This document shows positions 1 through 10,059 of a stretch of DNA of 64,000 nucleotides, one piece after another. The DNA is taken from the NCBI GenBank assembly GCA_003118195.1, contig BEXV01000310.1:139648-203647 (forward strand), read 5' to 3'. Position 1 is the stretch's first letter; each line of letters opens with the position of its first letter. The notes under the pieces were generated by a model. It was not told the origin of the DNA. It searched no databases and saw only the letters and a list, made by a program, of their open reading frames with translations. The stretch is from Hemicentrotus pulcherrimus (lineage: Eukaryota > Echinodermata > Echinoidea > Camarodonta > Strongylocentrotidae). Both the position numbers and the translations under genes were made by a program.

Positions 1-1022
1 CCAGAGAATGTTCATAGTCTAGCCCTAAAGCAAGCAACAACACAGTGCTATATAACCCCTGATCATCCCATATCTCCCACTGCAGTTTTTGACAGCATCT
101 ATGCAAATGAGCCCTGAGATGGAGACTGCATAATCTCTAAGCATCCCAAACCGCCTTGAAGAGGATGTCCCGAGATCTCTTCGTCAGAGTCAAAGACTGA
201 ATGTGGACCATGTCACTGATATCCTCACGATGACTGGTTTGGGAGTCTAATGAGGCAAAAGTAGATTGACCCTTGACCTCTATAGCGCATGGCTGGCCTC
301 TTCATGCCGTCTTCTGGAGGTGGACACTGGACGTATAAGGGGCTGGATGTTTGCGGAAGCCAAGCACAGGTATCGATCAGGGTTACCCGAGACCATGAAG
401 GTGCTTACCGTCTCTAGTGCGCTACATGTCACCCTTGATGGTTGGGATGGACGGTGGGGGCTTCCAAGGCCACAGAGCATGAGAGAGAGGGACGGAGTTG
501 TGGGACAGCTTGGAGTGCCAAGAAGAGGAGTGATGAAGAGATTAAGTCTACATTAACAGTATCAGGGACTCAACCCTAACTGCATAAGATCCTTCTTTAA
601 CATATTACACAAAAACAAACAGTCTCTAAAGTTTCTGTAACATTCCCTTACTCCTCCCTCCAAATACTCAAGGAATTTAGCAAGAGCTCATTATCAGGGA
701 TCTTTCCATAACTGAAACCACCAATAGCAACCTCCTCTACCTACTGGATAAAACATCTCAACCAACATGGGAATTTAAAAAAGACAGGCATGACACTTGT
801 AACTTTGAACCACGCACAAGAAGCAAAATCTGCAAACTATAAGCAAACAGCTGCCGAACATCCCATTGTTTTTTTGTTGTTTTTTTTGTGAACATCCCGT
901 TGTTACTACATCGTCTTGATAGTTCGGCTTTATAAAGATCTCGCGATCATCCTGTGGCTAAAACATACGTGCAACATGATCGTTAAAGAAGTACAGGGAA
1001 AACTCCCCCCCCCCCCCCCCCC
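1..1022. other. Intron 2 sequence, no gene recognised
   Basis: Unique-looking sequence inside what should be intron 2 of the LAR-type gene. 150-560 is GC-richer than its surroundings and open on both strands for 60-95 codons, but neither reading resembles a protein I know. It ends in a C homopolymer leading into the gap. Confidence 0.5.
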
Positions 1023-1447
1023 NNNNNNNNNNNNNNNNNNNNNNNNNNNNNNNNNNNNNNNNNNNNNNNNNNNNNNNNNNNNNNNNNNNNNNNNNNNNNN
1101 NNNNNNNNNNNNNNNNNNNNNNNNNNNNNNNNNNNNNNNNNNNNNNNNNNNNNNNNNNNNNNNNNNNNNNNNNNNNNNNNNNNNNNNNNNNNNNNNNNNN
1201 NNNNNNNNNNNNNNNNNNNNNNNNNNNNNNNNNNNNNNNNNNNNNNNNNNNNNNNNNNNNNNNNNNNNNNNNNNNNNNNNNNNNNNNNNNNNNNNNNNNN
1301 NNNNNNNNNNNNNNNNNNNNNNNNNNNNNNNNNNNNNNNNNNNNNNNNNNNNNNNNNNNNNNNNNNNNNNNNNNNNNNNNNNNNNNNNNNNNNNNNNNNN
1401 NNNNNNNNNNNNNNNNNNNNNNNNNNNNNNNNNNNNNNNNNNNNNNN
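1023..1447. other. Assembly gap (425 N)
   Basis: Run of N flanked by a long C homopolymer on the left and a G homopolymer on the right. The apparent reading frames through it are artefacts. Confidence 0.98.
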
Positions 1448-1679
1448 GGGGGGGGAGAGAAGGAAATAAGAAATAACGAATGAGCAGGGAGATAGAGAAA
1501 GGTAGCAAGCGAGAAGTCTTACACATGCGCCTTCTTAGGCAATACCATAGAGAAAGCAGTTATAATAATGAGCATCTTTATTCTCAACTACGAAGCAAAT
1601 GATCCCCAGATAGATAAGCAGATACCTTAAGGAGGATTCATGGTAAGCATCACATATGTAAAACTGAATTATAAATCAC

Positions 1680-1700
1680 AGAGAGAGAGAGAGAGAGAGA
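1680..1700. repeat. (GA)n microsatellite
   Basis: About ten perfect GA dinucleotides. Confidence 0.95.
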
Positions 1701-3045
1701 TCCTCTCTGCAACAAAACGTAATGAGACATGAGGCCGTATATCCTGATCATCTCTCGGAACACCATTTGCAGTTATCAGCTAGGTGAAGATGAGACTTTA
1801 GTTGGATTAATGATAGCTCAGAGTCTAAAGAGTGATAATACCTTTAAGACTCATAGGAGAATAAAAGTAAACCCAACAAATGTTAGCTGATAACATTATT
1901 CAAAACTGTCAGCCTGCATGTTACGAATCTTGAATTACATATAGCGAGGAAAACAAACTCTCCAAAGTTTTCAGTTTCCTTGCTAGCCATTCTCCCATGG
2001 AAGCTGCCATTTGGATTAGAATATTGATGTGGTGGCTGATGGATGTAATTAAAATTTTGGTGGAGATATAAAATATTACAGTCATTCCAAAATACAAAGT
2101 TTTGACAATTTTTTGCTACTTTTTTGCACAAAGTTAACTTTATGGTCACTTTTCACTGGTAATTTTTTCCAAAGGAGATTTGATGGGCCTATTCAATGAA
2201 TAAATATGCCTTGATGCTAGAAAAAGTGGTCAAATTGACCCCCTTCAGCAACAATAACAGAATTTTGGTCACTTATGGGGAAAAAATGGACAAGTTTTAT
2301 TGATTTTTGTCCCAAATAAGGCCAATATTTCAGTCAGAATCGACCGATAGGTGGGTTTTGACATTCATATTTAATATAAAACATGTGCTGATATCAGAAC
2401 AACAATCAATCAATCAATCAATATCATTGAATAAATAAACACAGTGCTGAACACTTTGGTCATTTCGATCAGTGGTACGTTGGCGCTTTACTGCGCTGCA
2501 CTGGTTGAAAGAAGTCCACCCACAGGCCGAAAAATTGACCTGTCACGGCTTGCCTGCGGGGGCACTGATCACTGTGAATCCACCTTATTCACAGGATTGT
2601 GTTGAAAATACATTAATTCTCTGATCCCAAAGTGGTATGGAAATGTATACTAGGCAGACAGATCAAGGCATGCATGGATGGAAGGCAAAATAACATTGTA
2701 CCAGTCTGTAGGACAGCACTGCACGATCTGAACTTCACATGAAGACAACGAGGGGAAAAAAATTGTGAAAAATACGCAAATATGAGTGCGAGAGAGCGTA
2801 CTAATGCACTGGATGAGACAGGTGAAAAGCCAAGAAAAGTGCTGTGACTTTGACACCAAAAAAAGAGGAGAGAAATTAAAAACAGAAACGGTGAAGAGAG
2901 GAGGAGAAAAAAAAACTCTGGATGATTTGAATGAAGACACAATATTAAACTATATAGCCAGGCCCTTTGCTTTACGTCAACATGCAATATACCCTCTGAT
3001 TCTTCTCTCTTCATTGCATTCTTTCTTCTTCACCCTGCCTCCCTC

Positions 3046-3049
<4 letters not shown>
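1701..3049. other. Intronic sequence, no gene seen
   Basis: AT-rich DNA with a short (CAAT)n run near 2403-2421. I see no exon with matching splice sites. The open frames at 2613-3145 come from purine-biased low-complexity DNA. Confidence 0.6.

Positions 3050-3080
<31 letters not shown>
3050..3080. repeat. (CT)n microsatellite
   Basis: About fifteen CT units in a pyrimidine-rich stretch. Confidence 0.95.
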
Positions 3081-3083
<3 letters not shown>

Positions 3084-3321
3084 TTTCTTCCATTCGCTGT
3101 CACTTACTACCCTTCCATTTTGACATCCATTGTAATCAACCTTGACTTGGGGTGGTAAGCTAGTATTTTTGACAATTGTAGAATTGCAAAGCTCTGCTCT
3201 GCACACCTCTCGCTGTTTGCACCTCCTTCTATAGAAAACTAAGCTTTAGGTTTGTGAGAAGAAAGATTATTAAAATACTGGATATCTTCTGCTTAAGTTG
3301 ATAAGTAAATCAGGCTGGGCT

Positions 3322-3351
3322 GATTTTAGTAGAACAGATTTTAGTAGAACA
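3322..3351 (+). repeat. 15-bp tandem duplication
   Basis: GATTTTAGTAGAACA occurs twice head to tail, with no mismatch. Confidence 0.9.
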
Positions 3352-4379
3352 CTCAACAAAGAAAATGACTTTCTCTAAAGTACTTGACATTAGACCGAAC
3401 AAAAAGCCATTTTGTTTTCTGTATTTTGACTTTACCTGAAGGCTTGATCTCTCGCAAAACTCCCTTTTATATTCTCAAAAATAGTACCTAAACAAAGTAT
3501 AAAGTTTATGTCCTAAAAGAATTGTCCCAGTTCTGAATGCTGAAATGAATGACATCTAAATATGCCTTCAGCAACCGCCCCCCCCCCCACTATTTATTCA
3601 AAGTATGAGAAATATTCAAAATTCAAATCTTTCTAATGTTCAAGACAGTAAAACTCTACGATTTTAAAGCATACTTTGTTTTTTTAAACAGACTCACAGA
3701 ATACCTGTATGTGTATCTGACTTGCTGAAAGCTTCTTTACAAGTTTACAAACCCTAATCATATTATGAAAATATCAACCCAATTCTCTATTGTGGTCTGT
3801 TTTCATAGAGACCGACATAGATCCTTTCTTTCACTGCAAAATTAGGCCTGATCAAACAAAACAAATTCAAAATACACTTGACCTACAGACCATGAAGGGT
3901 TGCCCTTTGGAGCAGAATCGTGCGTCAAAGAAAAGATTGTCAAAATCGTAATGGGTGTAATCAAATTCCATTGTAGCAACCTGCCAACAAGTCTGCATCT
4001 TGGTGGTTCTTTAGGTCCAGACTCTCAACATAATTACCCCTGCAAATCCCAGCCAGCAAACCCCCTATACAAACAGGCAACCAAAGCCGATTATGACAAT
4101 GAACTTCGACTCCACTTCTGGCGCCGCCTTGCGTGGCCCCAGACTGCTCCTACAGACGATGTCCTCAAGGAAGTCTTGGACCGTTACCAGCTTACTGAAC
4201 AACATTGACCCTGGTGTCAGACTTGCCTCTCGATTACAGTCATAATCCCTTAATCCAAGAACAAGGGCATTCATGTCTCTCTCTAATAAACCATCAAATC
4301 CATTTTCAAATACATATAATATTATCTCTCTCTCTACTGCTGAAAAAATCAAATAAAAGAGTAGCTTATCGTAATGATT
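3352..4379. other. Intronic sequence with an unexplained open segment
   Basis: Mostly AT-rich. The stretch 4077-4207 (+) is GC-richer and stays open to a TGA (reading NELRLHFWRRLAWPQ in its middle), preceded by a CAG. No family is recognised, so it is not called as an exon. Confidence 0.4.
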
Positions 4380-4767
4380 TTAAAGCATAACTTTAGTACT
4401 GGTAATGTGATTGCATTGTGAAAGAAAAGGTGTGGAAAGGATCAGAAACAGTTGATCATGTAGCATGTAAGTATTGGTATGCACAGGTCTGGAGTCATCA
4501 AAATCATAATAAATTTGACCGAGTCTTGGTAAAGTAACAAGCCCTGTACACAGAAAGCTATATATGGGACAACACACATGGTGTCGGCGTTGGTACTACC
4601 TTGATTTCCTTGTCTTTCTATGCTCATTACTCAGCCAGTATACATTTTCTTCCAAAATTGTTTGGCACATGTTATTTATTTGTAATCTTGAACATTCAGT
4701 CTAAGTTTCATTTGATTCTGTGAAAATTAATTTTCTTTTTTTTACCAGTATTGGAGTTTCTCTTTAA
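4380..4767 (-). mobile_element. Old copy of a TTAA-flanked MITE
   Basis: Diverged relative of the element at 31754-32120. The shared block includes ATTGCATTGTGAAAGAAA, GTTGATCAT, TAGCAT and a TCATCAAAAT stretch. The right end (CCAGTATTGGAGTTTCTCTTTAA) is a degraded copy of the family's terminal repeat. Numerous substitutions suggest an old insertion. It is non-coding and presumably mobilised by another element's transposase. Confidence 0.6.
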
Positions 4768-5049
4768 TAACATAAGGATACCACCACTGCATCCTTTTTA
4801 GTGAGTGCAAAATTGAGCTCTTATATGGGGCAGCAAATTAATTTAGAAATGGAAATCCATTTTTGCAGACTGCTTTGATATTAACATGTATATTGCTGCA
4901 GAAGATATTGTCCAAAGTCCAAACATGTAGCTACTTGATTATCTTATAATATCATTGACTTATATCAAAGAACTTAAAGAAATGTCTAAAACAGAAATAT
5001 AAGCTCTAGCTATGTCAGCTTAGTGAGATGACTATTAAACAAAACGCAA

Positions 5050-5360
5050 TACCGTATTTGCCGGCGTAAACGCCTCAGTATTTTCGGGAGAGAAAAAATC
5101 AAAAAGTCGGGGTGCGGCGTATATACGGCGACAGAGTAAAAAAAAAATGCATTGCAAAAGTAAAATAAAGGGCCGTTTAACTCATCCAGCACGCAAAGTC
5201 GCCATTTTCAATCCATTTCAATGTATATATCACTAAAAACTGTGGGCTTAGGCAACTCCCAATCTACCTGTGTGGGCCCAGGCCAGGTTCGATCCTGAAA
5301 GGTCAAAATCGGGGGTGCGGCCTATACAAGGGTGCGGCATTATCACCGGAAAATACGGTA
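5050..5360. mobile_element. 311-bp TIR element with TA target site (MITE)
   Basis: Terminal inverted repeats start CCGTATTTGCCGGCG on the left and, reverse-complemented, CCGTATTTTCCGGTG on the right; each is bounded by TA (5050-5051, 5359-5360). Both arms continue into a GC-rich run with a GCGGC-type motif. No transposase is encoded. TA duplication is typical of the Tc1/mariner/pogo group; the family assignment is inference. Confidence 0.75.
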
Positions 5361-5430
5361 TCTATAAGTGTATACAAATTTTTGTTTTACCTGACTGCTA
5401 AATATGCATAAATAAACATGAGTATGCTGG

Positions 5431-5573
5431 TAAGCAACCAGGGGACTCATGGTTTTAACCCTCTCCTAGGGACTTGGTAATAAGGATTAATGCCTTACCA
5501 AAGGGCACTAGCACATCAAATTGATTTTGAACACAGGACCTCTGGTTACAAGACCACTGAGCAGTTGTGGCTC
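5431..5573 (-). mobile_element. tRNA-derived SINE fragment
   Basis: On the minus strand the head has a tRNA-like A box (TGCTCAGTGGT) and, about 30 nt on, a degenerate B box (TGTGTTCAAAATC). The body contains CTTTGGTAAGGCATTAATCC, typical of invertebrate tRNA-SINE bodies. No A tail or target duplication was identified, so this is a partial or old copy. Confidence 0.55.
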
Positions 5574-6814
5574 AAGTTTTTTGTGTTTTGTTTTTCTTCC
5601 TTTTCTGTTATATCAGAGACACTAGATTCCAGCAACTTAGTGTGGTGAAAGGAAAGAATATACAATGTAATCGAGAAAAGACTGTAACACTCTTTTCAGC
5701 TCACAGGAAATAGTCTGATTCCAAAATATTACAGGTGAATAATATTGTTCTATGAGCTAATTGTGCCTTGTGGGTTTTTCATCGACCACAATATTTGTCC
5801 CCTTTTTAGTTTGGTCCCGAATCCGCTTCCTGGTACAAGCAAATTGCCACAGCTTTGAGTAACAGTAATTGCTCCACATCAGTAACAACTGAATGGGTTC
5901 TTATGACACTATGTTTGCTTAGATATTTAGGCGATGATTTAATTCCGTCTCAAATGCAACAACAACAAACAAAATTATATTTTTTGTGCCAGTGCCATTT
6001 AGTTGAAAAATTCCCTAATATCTATCAAAAGTTGACAGCCTTCGAGGTTGGTTTCAATACTACGATCACTTGGATTTCTGGTTATGCAACTACATTGGTT
6101 TCACCAAAAGAGGGTGTTCTAGGGCCAAATGGTGACAATCGTGAAATGATTATTCATTAGAATATCCAAATATTTTCCAACTTAACAAGTAAACTATATA
6201 AGTTTGAGAACAAAACATTCCCAATGGAATATCCAGTCATGAATTAAAATTGAATGAATTTCAAATGGTAAGGTTGGTCACCACACCAAAATCATGTCAT
6301 CAAATATAGGTCTACCGGTATATAAACCACATCTTCAACTATTTGAATTATATCTATAATTGATTTTCAATCCTCTCAGAAACGTTGCCTGACTGAACTG
6401 AAGTCTGAATCTTTGGATTGATGAGACAGATTTTGAATGAAGGAGATATCACGCGACATTGAGAGGTGTATCAATCACCCGTTTGCTTTCTTTGGTTCAC
6501 CCGGCCTGACTCCCAATTAAAAACATGTTTTTCCGCCTTGGATGCATTCGCTCTGCTCCATTGATGAACCATGCAACTATCTGCTCAATTACATCCCATT
6601 TTCCTTTTTTTTCCTTTTCAATATCATGTTCCTCAATTCTAATAAGTACTGTGAAAAAACAGACACCAATTGTGTTTTCCATGCTGATTCACCTATAAAT
6701 ATCTTGTTAGCTAACAAAGGGCCATCGTATATGGCACCAGTGTTGTGTCTGCTTTGGTAAACAGGCATTGTAGTAAACAAGTTCGTTCATAACAACTATA
6801 TCCAAAACGTGAAC

Positions 6815-6818
<4 letters not shown>
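5574..6818. other. Intronic sequence, no gene seen
   Basis: AT-rich. A 101-codon open frame at 5855-6160 (+, TTG start) has no recognisable motif and no convincing splice context. Confidence 0.5.

Positions 6819-6848
<30 letters not shown>
6819..6848. repeat. (GA)n microsatellite
   Basis: About fifteen AG units. Confidence 0.95.
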
Positions 6849-6849
<1 letters not shown>

Positions 6850-7683
6850 TTGGGAGGAGGAAAGGAAGAGATAGAGAGCCTGTCCCATTGAAAGACTCAC
6901 AATTTCTTTCTTATGAAATCTAATACACCCACCCCCCCCCAAAAAAAAAATAAATATATATACATGAATATATCTTTCATCACATTGGCAGTACTTTATA
7001 CGCAACACGTAAAAGATATTAAAAAGAAAATTACTAACTTCTCCTACAGTAATACTCCTGGTTCTCTCTCACATACTGAATACTAATGGAACATTGAAAA
7101 TGACAAACACCTAAATATACCTTCATAAAAATTACATTCCATGAATGAAGTACGGAAGCCGCTAATCTATTCGGCCCGAAGAGCATGTTCAGTACACAAT
7201 ATAGACCCTAAGAAACTAGGCCACCATTTGAATAACCCATTTTCATGCTCACCATCAATGAAAAAATCAATTTTGTCCCTGCAGCCCTACTGCAAACCTT
7301 CATATCACGCAATGTACACAATATCAAATGGGCAAGAACATTCCGTCAAACGCACCCCTCCCCCTCTTTACCATCGTCACCCCTGATCAAAATGGAATGG
7401 CTGAATGAATGCTGATATTTTGTTCTTTCCGGAGGCTCTACTAAAAATTGGTTTGTAAGAAGGGAAACTTGGAGGATGGTTCAAGAATTTATTAACAAAC
7501 AGCCAGTTCTGTTTCAGTGTTGCATGTATATTTTAACTAAAATGTGCAATTTGGTTTTCTAACTACCCTACTTATCATGATGAAAATGCATGACATTCTT
7601 ACAGCGGAGATCAGGTTGGGATCACGGCGTAAATGGGTAGTGAAAAGTAAAGAACTAAAATATTAAAAAAGGAGGATTAATTA

Positions 7684-8166
7684 TTAACCAAACACAAGAG
7701 CATCAGCAAACTCAACACCATCTGTGCATTGAGGACAGGTTCTATTCTTTGTTTTCATAGAAGGGCTAAAGGAGACGACTAAGTTGTGTGGGAATAAAAA
7801 GTTTCCTCTCAATGGGTACCTAGAAATGTAATTTTGATTGACCAACTCAGCAGCTGCCAATTCCTTCCAAATACCCACATCATTTGAAATATGAATAAAA
7901 GAATTGTGAAATAGGATTAACTCTGATGAGTCATTTATATTCATCTGCTCCCAACTCGCATGATGTAGGCCCTGGGTAAACAGGTTTATGACACCATTTT
8001 GAATACACCTTTTCCCCTCACAAAATGAAGCCATAATATAACCGGTAGGTGGCATATTGAAATAGATATTAATGGTGGCCAATATGAGTGCTTTAATAGT
8101 GACGCTAAATGGCTGCATGTCAATTAGGTTCGATTTAATTAGAAGGGGGCCGTCGGATCTAGCCAT
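7684..8166 (-). other. Unassigned 160-codon ORF in intron 2
   Basis: An ATG-initiated frame on the same strand as the LAR-type gene, starting 232 nt downstream of the Ig1 donor and ending TAA at 7684. It is not low-complexity. The product is neutral and mixed, with no clear membrane segment. Cysteines occur as C-x4-C (FCEGKRC) in the middle and C-x2-C (RTCPQC) near the end, too far apart to call a zinc motif. I recognise no family. It is not in frame with the Ig1 exon and no splice sites are evident. It may be chance, an intronic gene, or the remnant of an inserted element. Confidence 0.25.
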
Positions 8167-8391
8167 AACACCTCATTAAGGCAACCTAGTTCATCATTAG
8201 GTCATCACGCTAGATGTACTATCTGTAGCAGAAAAGTATGGTCCGTTAATATGGAAAGGAATAAACGGATGTCCCTTGCATCAAATTTATTTACTCCATA
8301 AGTAGGCCCTACTTGTTTTTCATCTTCTTCCTCTCTATCTATCATATTAGTTTAGTCACATACAGTTGCTCAATATAATCCTTATTCAAAC

Positions 8392-8397
8392 CCTTAC
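8392..8397 (-). promoter_or_regulatory. 5' splice donor after the Ig1 exon
   Basis: The minus strand reads CAAG|GTAAGG. The preceding codon is glutamine and one base of the next codon stays in the exon, so the downstream intron is phase 1, as is usual around Ig-domain exons. Reading past the donor meets a stop within 20 codons (8342). Confidence 0.85.
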
Positions 8398-8682
8398 CTT
8401 GGGTGACAATCAGCCTGGCCTGTGTCGTGGCTGTCCCATCCTCATTGCTTGCCTCACATACCACCGACTGGTCGTTGTCTCGGTCAAGCCGAAGCGGCGA
8501 TATCCTCAGCACCGACCCTCCCTCAGTGTCGACGATCTGGTAACGCAGACCGCGCACCTTCTTCTTGTTCCTGTACCATTCGAAAGTTGGGGCGGGGTCG
8601 CCCGTCGCCTTGCAGTAGAACGTTGCTGCACCTTCATCAATACCGCCCTCGTCTGTCAGACCAAGTGTGATGACCGGTGGTG
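8398..8682 (-). CDS. Lar: LAR-type receptor tyrosine phosphatase, Ig-like domain 1 exon
   Basis: The exon encodes Ig domain 1 of a type IIa receptor protein tyrosine phosphatase. These are cell-surface receptors in axon guidance and synapse or adhesion signalling; in the family Ig1 binds heparan and chondroitin sulfate. Seen: acceptor CTCACCTTACAG|CA at 8683/8682, donor CAAG|GTAAGG at 8398/8397, 285 nt, phase 1-1, visibly GC-richer than its flanks. Joined to exon A it supplies residues 28-122. The Ig core is complete: Cys51 (TFYCKATGDPAP), Trp63 (FEWYRNKKKV), the strand GSVLRISPLR (83-92), RD (95-96) and Cys103 (VVCEASNEDG). The match to LAR/PTPRS Ig1 runs the length of the exon: PPV start, F-x-C-x-ATG, KKV, R at Cys+23, SVLRI-x-PLR-x-x-RD. 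Oddities: the tyrosine normally two residues before the second Cys is valine, and the basic loop is shifted. Other Ig superfamily members fit less well. Confidence 0.92.
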
Positions 8683-8702
8683 CTGTAAGGTGAGAGAATA
8701 AG
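8683..8702 (-). promoter_or_regulatory. 3' splice acceptor of the Ig1 exon
   Basis: On the minus strand this reads CTTATTCTCTCACCTTACAG, a pyrimidine-rich tract ending in CAG, immediately before the first exon base at 8682. It sets the exon phase to 1. Confidence 0.85.
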
Positions 8703-8877
8703 GGAGATTGTCATTTTTTTTTTTTGTGAAAGTGAAACAATGATTTCAGGTTTGTCATGTTACATGTAATTTTATCATCAACACAACCATTAATAAGATT
8801 TACATCAACATCGATAGGCTCACGTACCACTAAGATTACAATCATTATAAAACCATGACTAAGGTTAGGATATGTAT

Positions 8878-9060
8878 TATGATCACCATCATGAAAATCC
8901 TCCTCATTCTCATCATTAGTGTCATCATCAGCAGCAGCATTATCATCATCATCGTCACCGTCACTGTCAATGTCACTGTCACCATCCCCATCATCATCAC
9001 CATCGCCATCACCATCATCATCATCACCATCGCCATCACCATCATCATCATCATCATTAA
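8878..9060. repeat. (ATC)n / (GAT)n trinucleotide tract
   Basis: Interrupted ATC repeats with GCC, GTC and ACC variants over about 180 bp. They begin about 195 nt upstream of the Ig1 acceptor in the transcribed direction, where the transcript reads GAU/GGU repeats. Long open frames here (poly-D, poly-M, poly-I) are artefacts of the repeat. Confidence 0.95.
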
Positions 9061-9788
9061 CCCCTTTCATCCTCTTCTATACATCTCTATCATGACCATA
9101 ATGTATTGCATCAACTTTAAAAATAGAATTCAATGACCTCCATGTTCATGAACATCACGATAAATATCTTTGAAAGGATGATTACTTCTGTGAATATCAA
9201 GAAAATGTAAAATATAGTTTGCAAATCCACAGAAAGAGAGAAAATAGAGAACGAGACAAGAAAACACCAACCAAATCTGCAGTCCACAATTCAGGGCCAA
9301 AAATCAATCACACAAAATAACCTAGGGAGGCATTACCCGCTGATTTTGATTGCTTTTACCTTTCAAAATACAGGGGAACGGGTCATATCGAAATATGGTT
9401 TCCAGCCATTTATATTGTGAAATGATGCATGCCATAAGAGCGGAGGGTACCTTCATGCATAATGCCATAATCTCCTACGTGTCGGCCAAATGAAATATTA
9501 GTTGCATACTGATGAGTTTAATCCATCACATATACATGTTATATTTCCTGTTCCGGCAGCTCTCATTAGGATAGCTCTCAATCACAACTCGTGAATAATA
9601 GTCAATTGCACTGGAGGAGACTGAAGATGAGCAAGTATTCGGTGATTGATAATTATAATATTTCAAAGAAATAAAATGACAAAAGTTAGAACCTGAACGA
9701 AAGGAATGAGACAGAAATGAGAGATAAAGAATGGGGCGAGACAGAGGGTGATAATATGACAATGCTACTCAAGTATGATGAAAATTTT
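9061..9788. other. Intronic sequence, no gene seen
   Basis: AT-rich unique-looking DNA with no exon signature. Confidence 0.55.
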
Positions 9789-10059
9789 ATCAGAAATAAT
9801 TAACCTTCTGAAAGAAGAGGAAAGGGGTGAGAGTGAGAGTGAGACAGAGAGACAGAGACAGAGAGAGTGAGACAGAGAGACAGAGAGAGCAAGAGAGAGA
9901 TAGAGAGAGAAAGAGAGAAAGAGAGAGGGAGAAAGCAGTAGAGTATCAGAAATAATTAACCTTCTGAAAGAAGAGGAAAGGGGTGAGAGTGAGAGTGAGA
10001 CAGAGAGACAGAGAGAGAAAGAGAGAGAGATAAAGAGAGAGGGAGAAAGCAGTAGAGTA
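9789..10059 (+). repeat. Tandemly duplicated 156-bp unit containing a GAGA/GACA tract
   Basis: ATCAGAAATAATTAACCTTC and the following purine-rich block start at 9789 and again at 9945; each ends in GGGAGAAAGCAGTAGAGTA. The second unit is shorter because its GA tract has contracted. This is a clear local duplication followed by microsatellite slippage. Confidence 0.9.

Noticed and set aside
266..556. GC-richer open frames on both strands as a gene
   Set aside because: No known motif, no splice sites in a sensible place, and equal openness on both strands; left as unexplained.
916..1526. Open frames of 186-198 codons
   Set aside because: They consist almost entirely of N from the assembly gap.
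5281..5300. CAGGTTCGATCCTG as a tRNA gene B box
   Set aside because: It lies inside the TA-flanked MITE and lacks a matching A box or cloverleaf.
8366..8701. Plus-strand open frames over 8366-8701
   Set aside because: Antisense shadows of the Ig1 exon.
8711..9136. Acidic, poly-Met and poly-Ile open frames
   Set aside because: Products of the (ATC)n microsatellite read in different frames.
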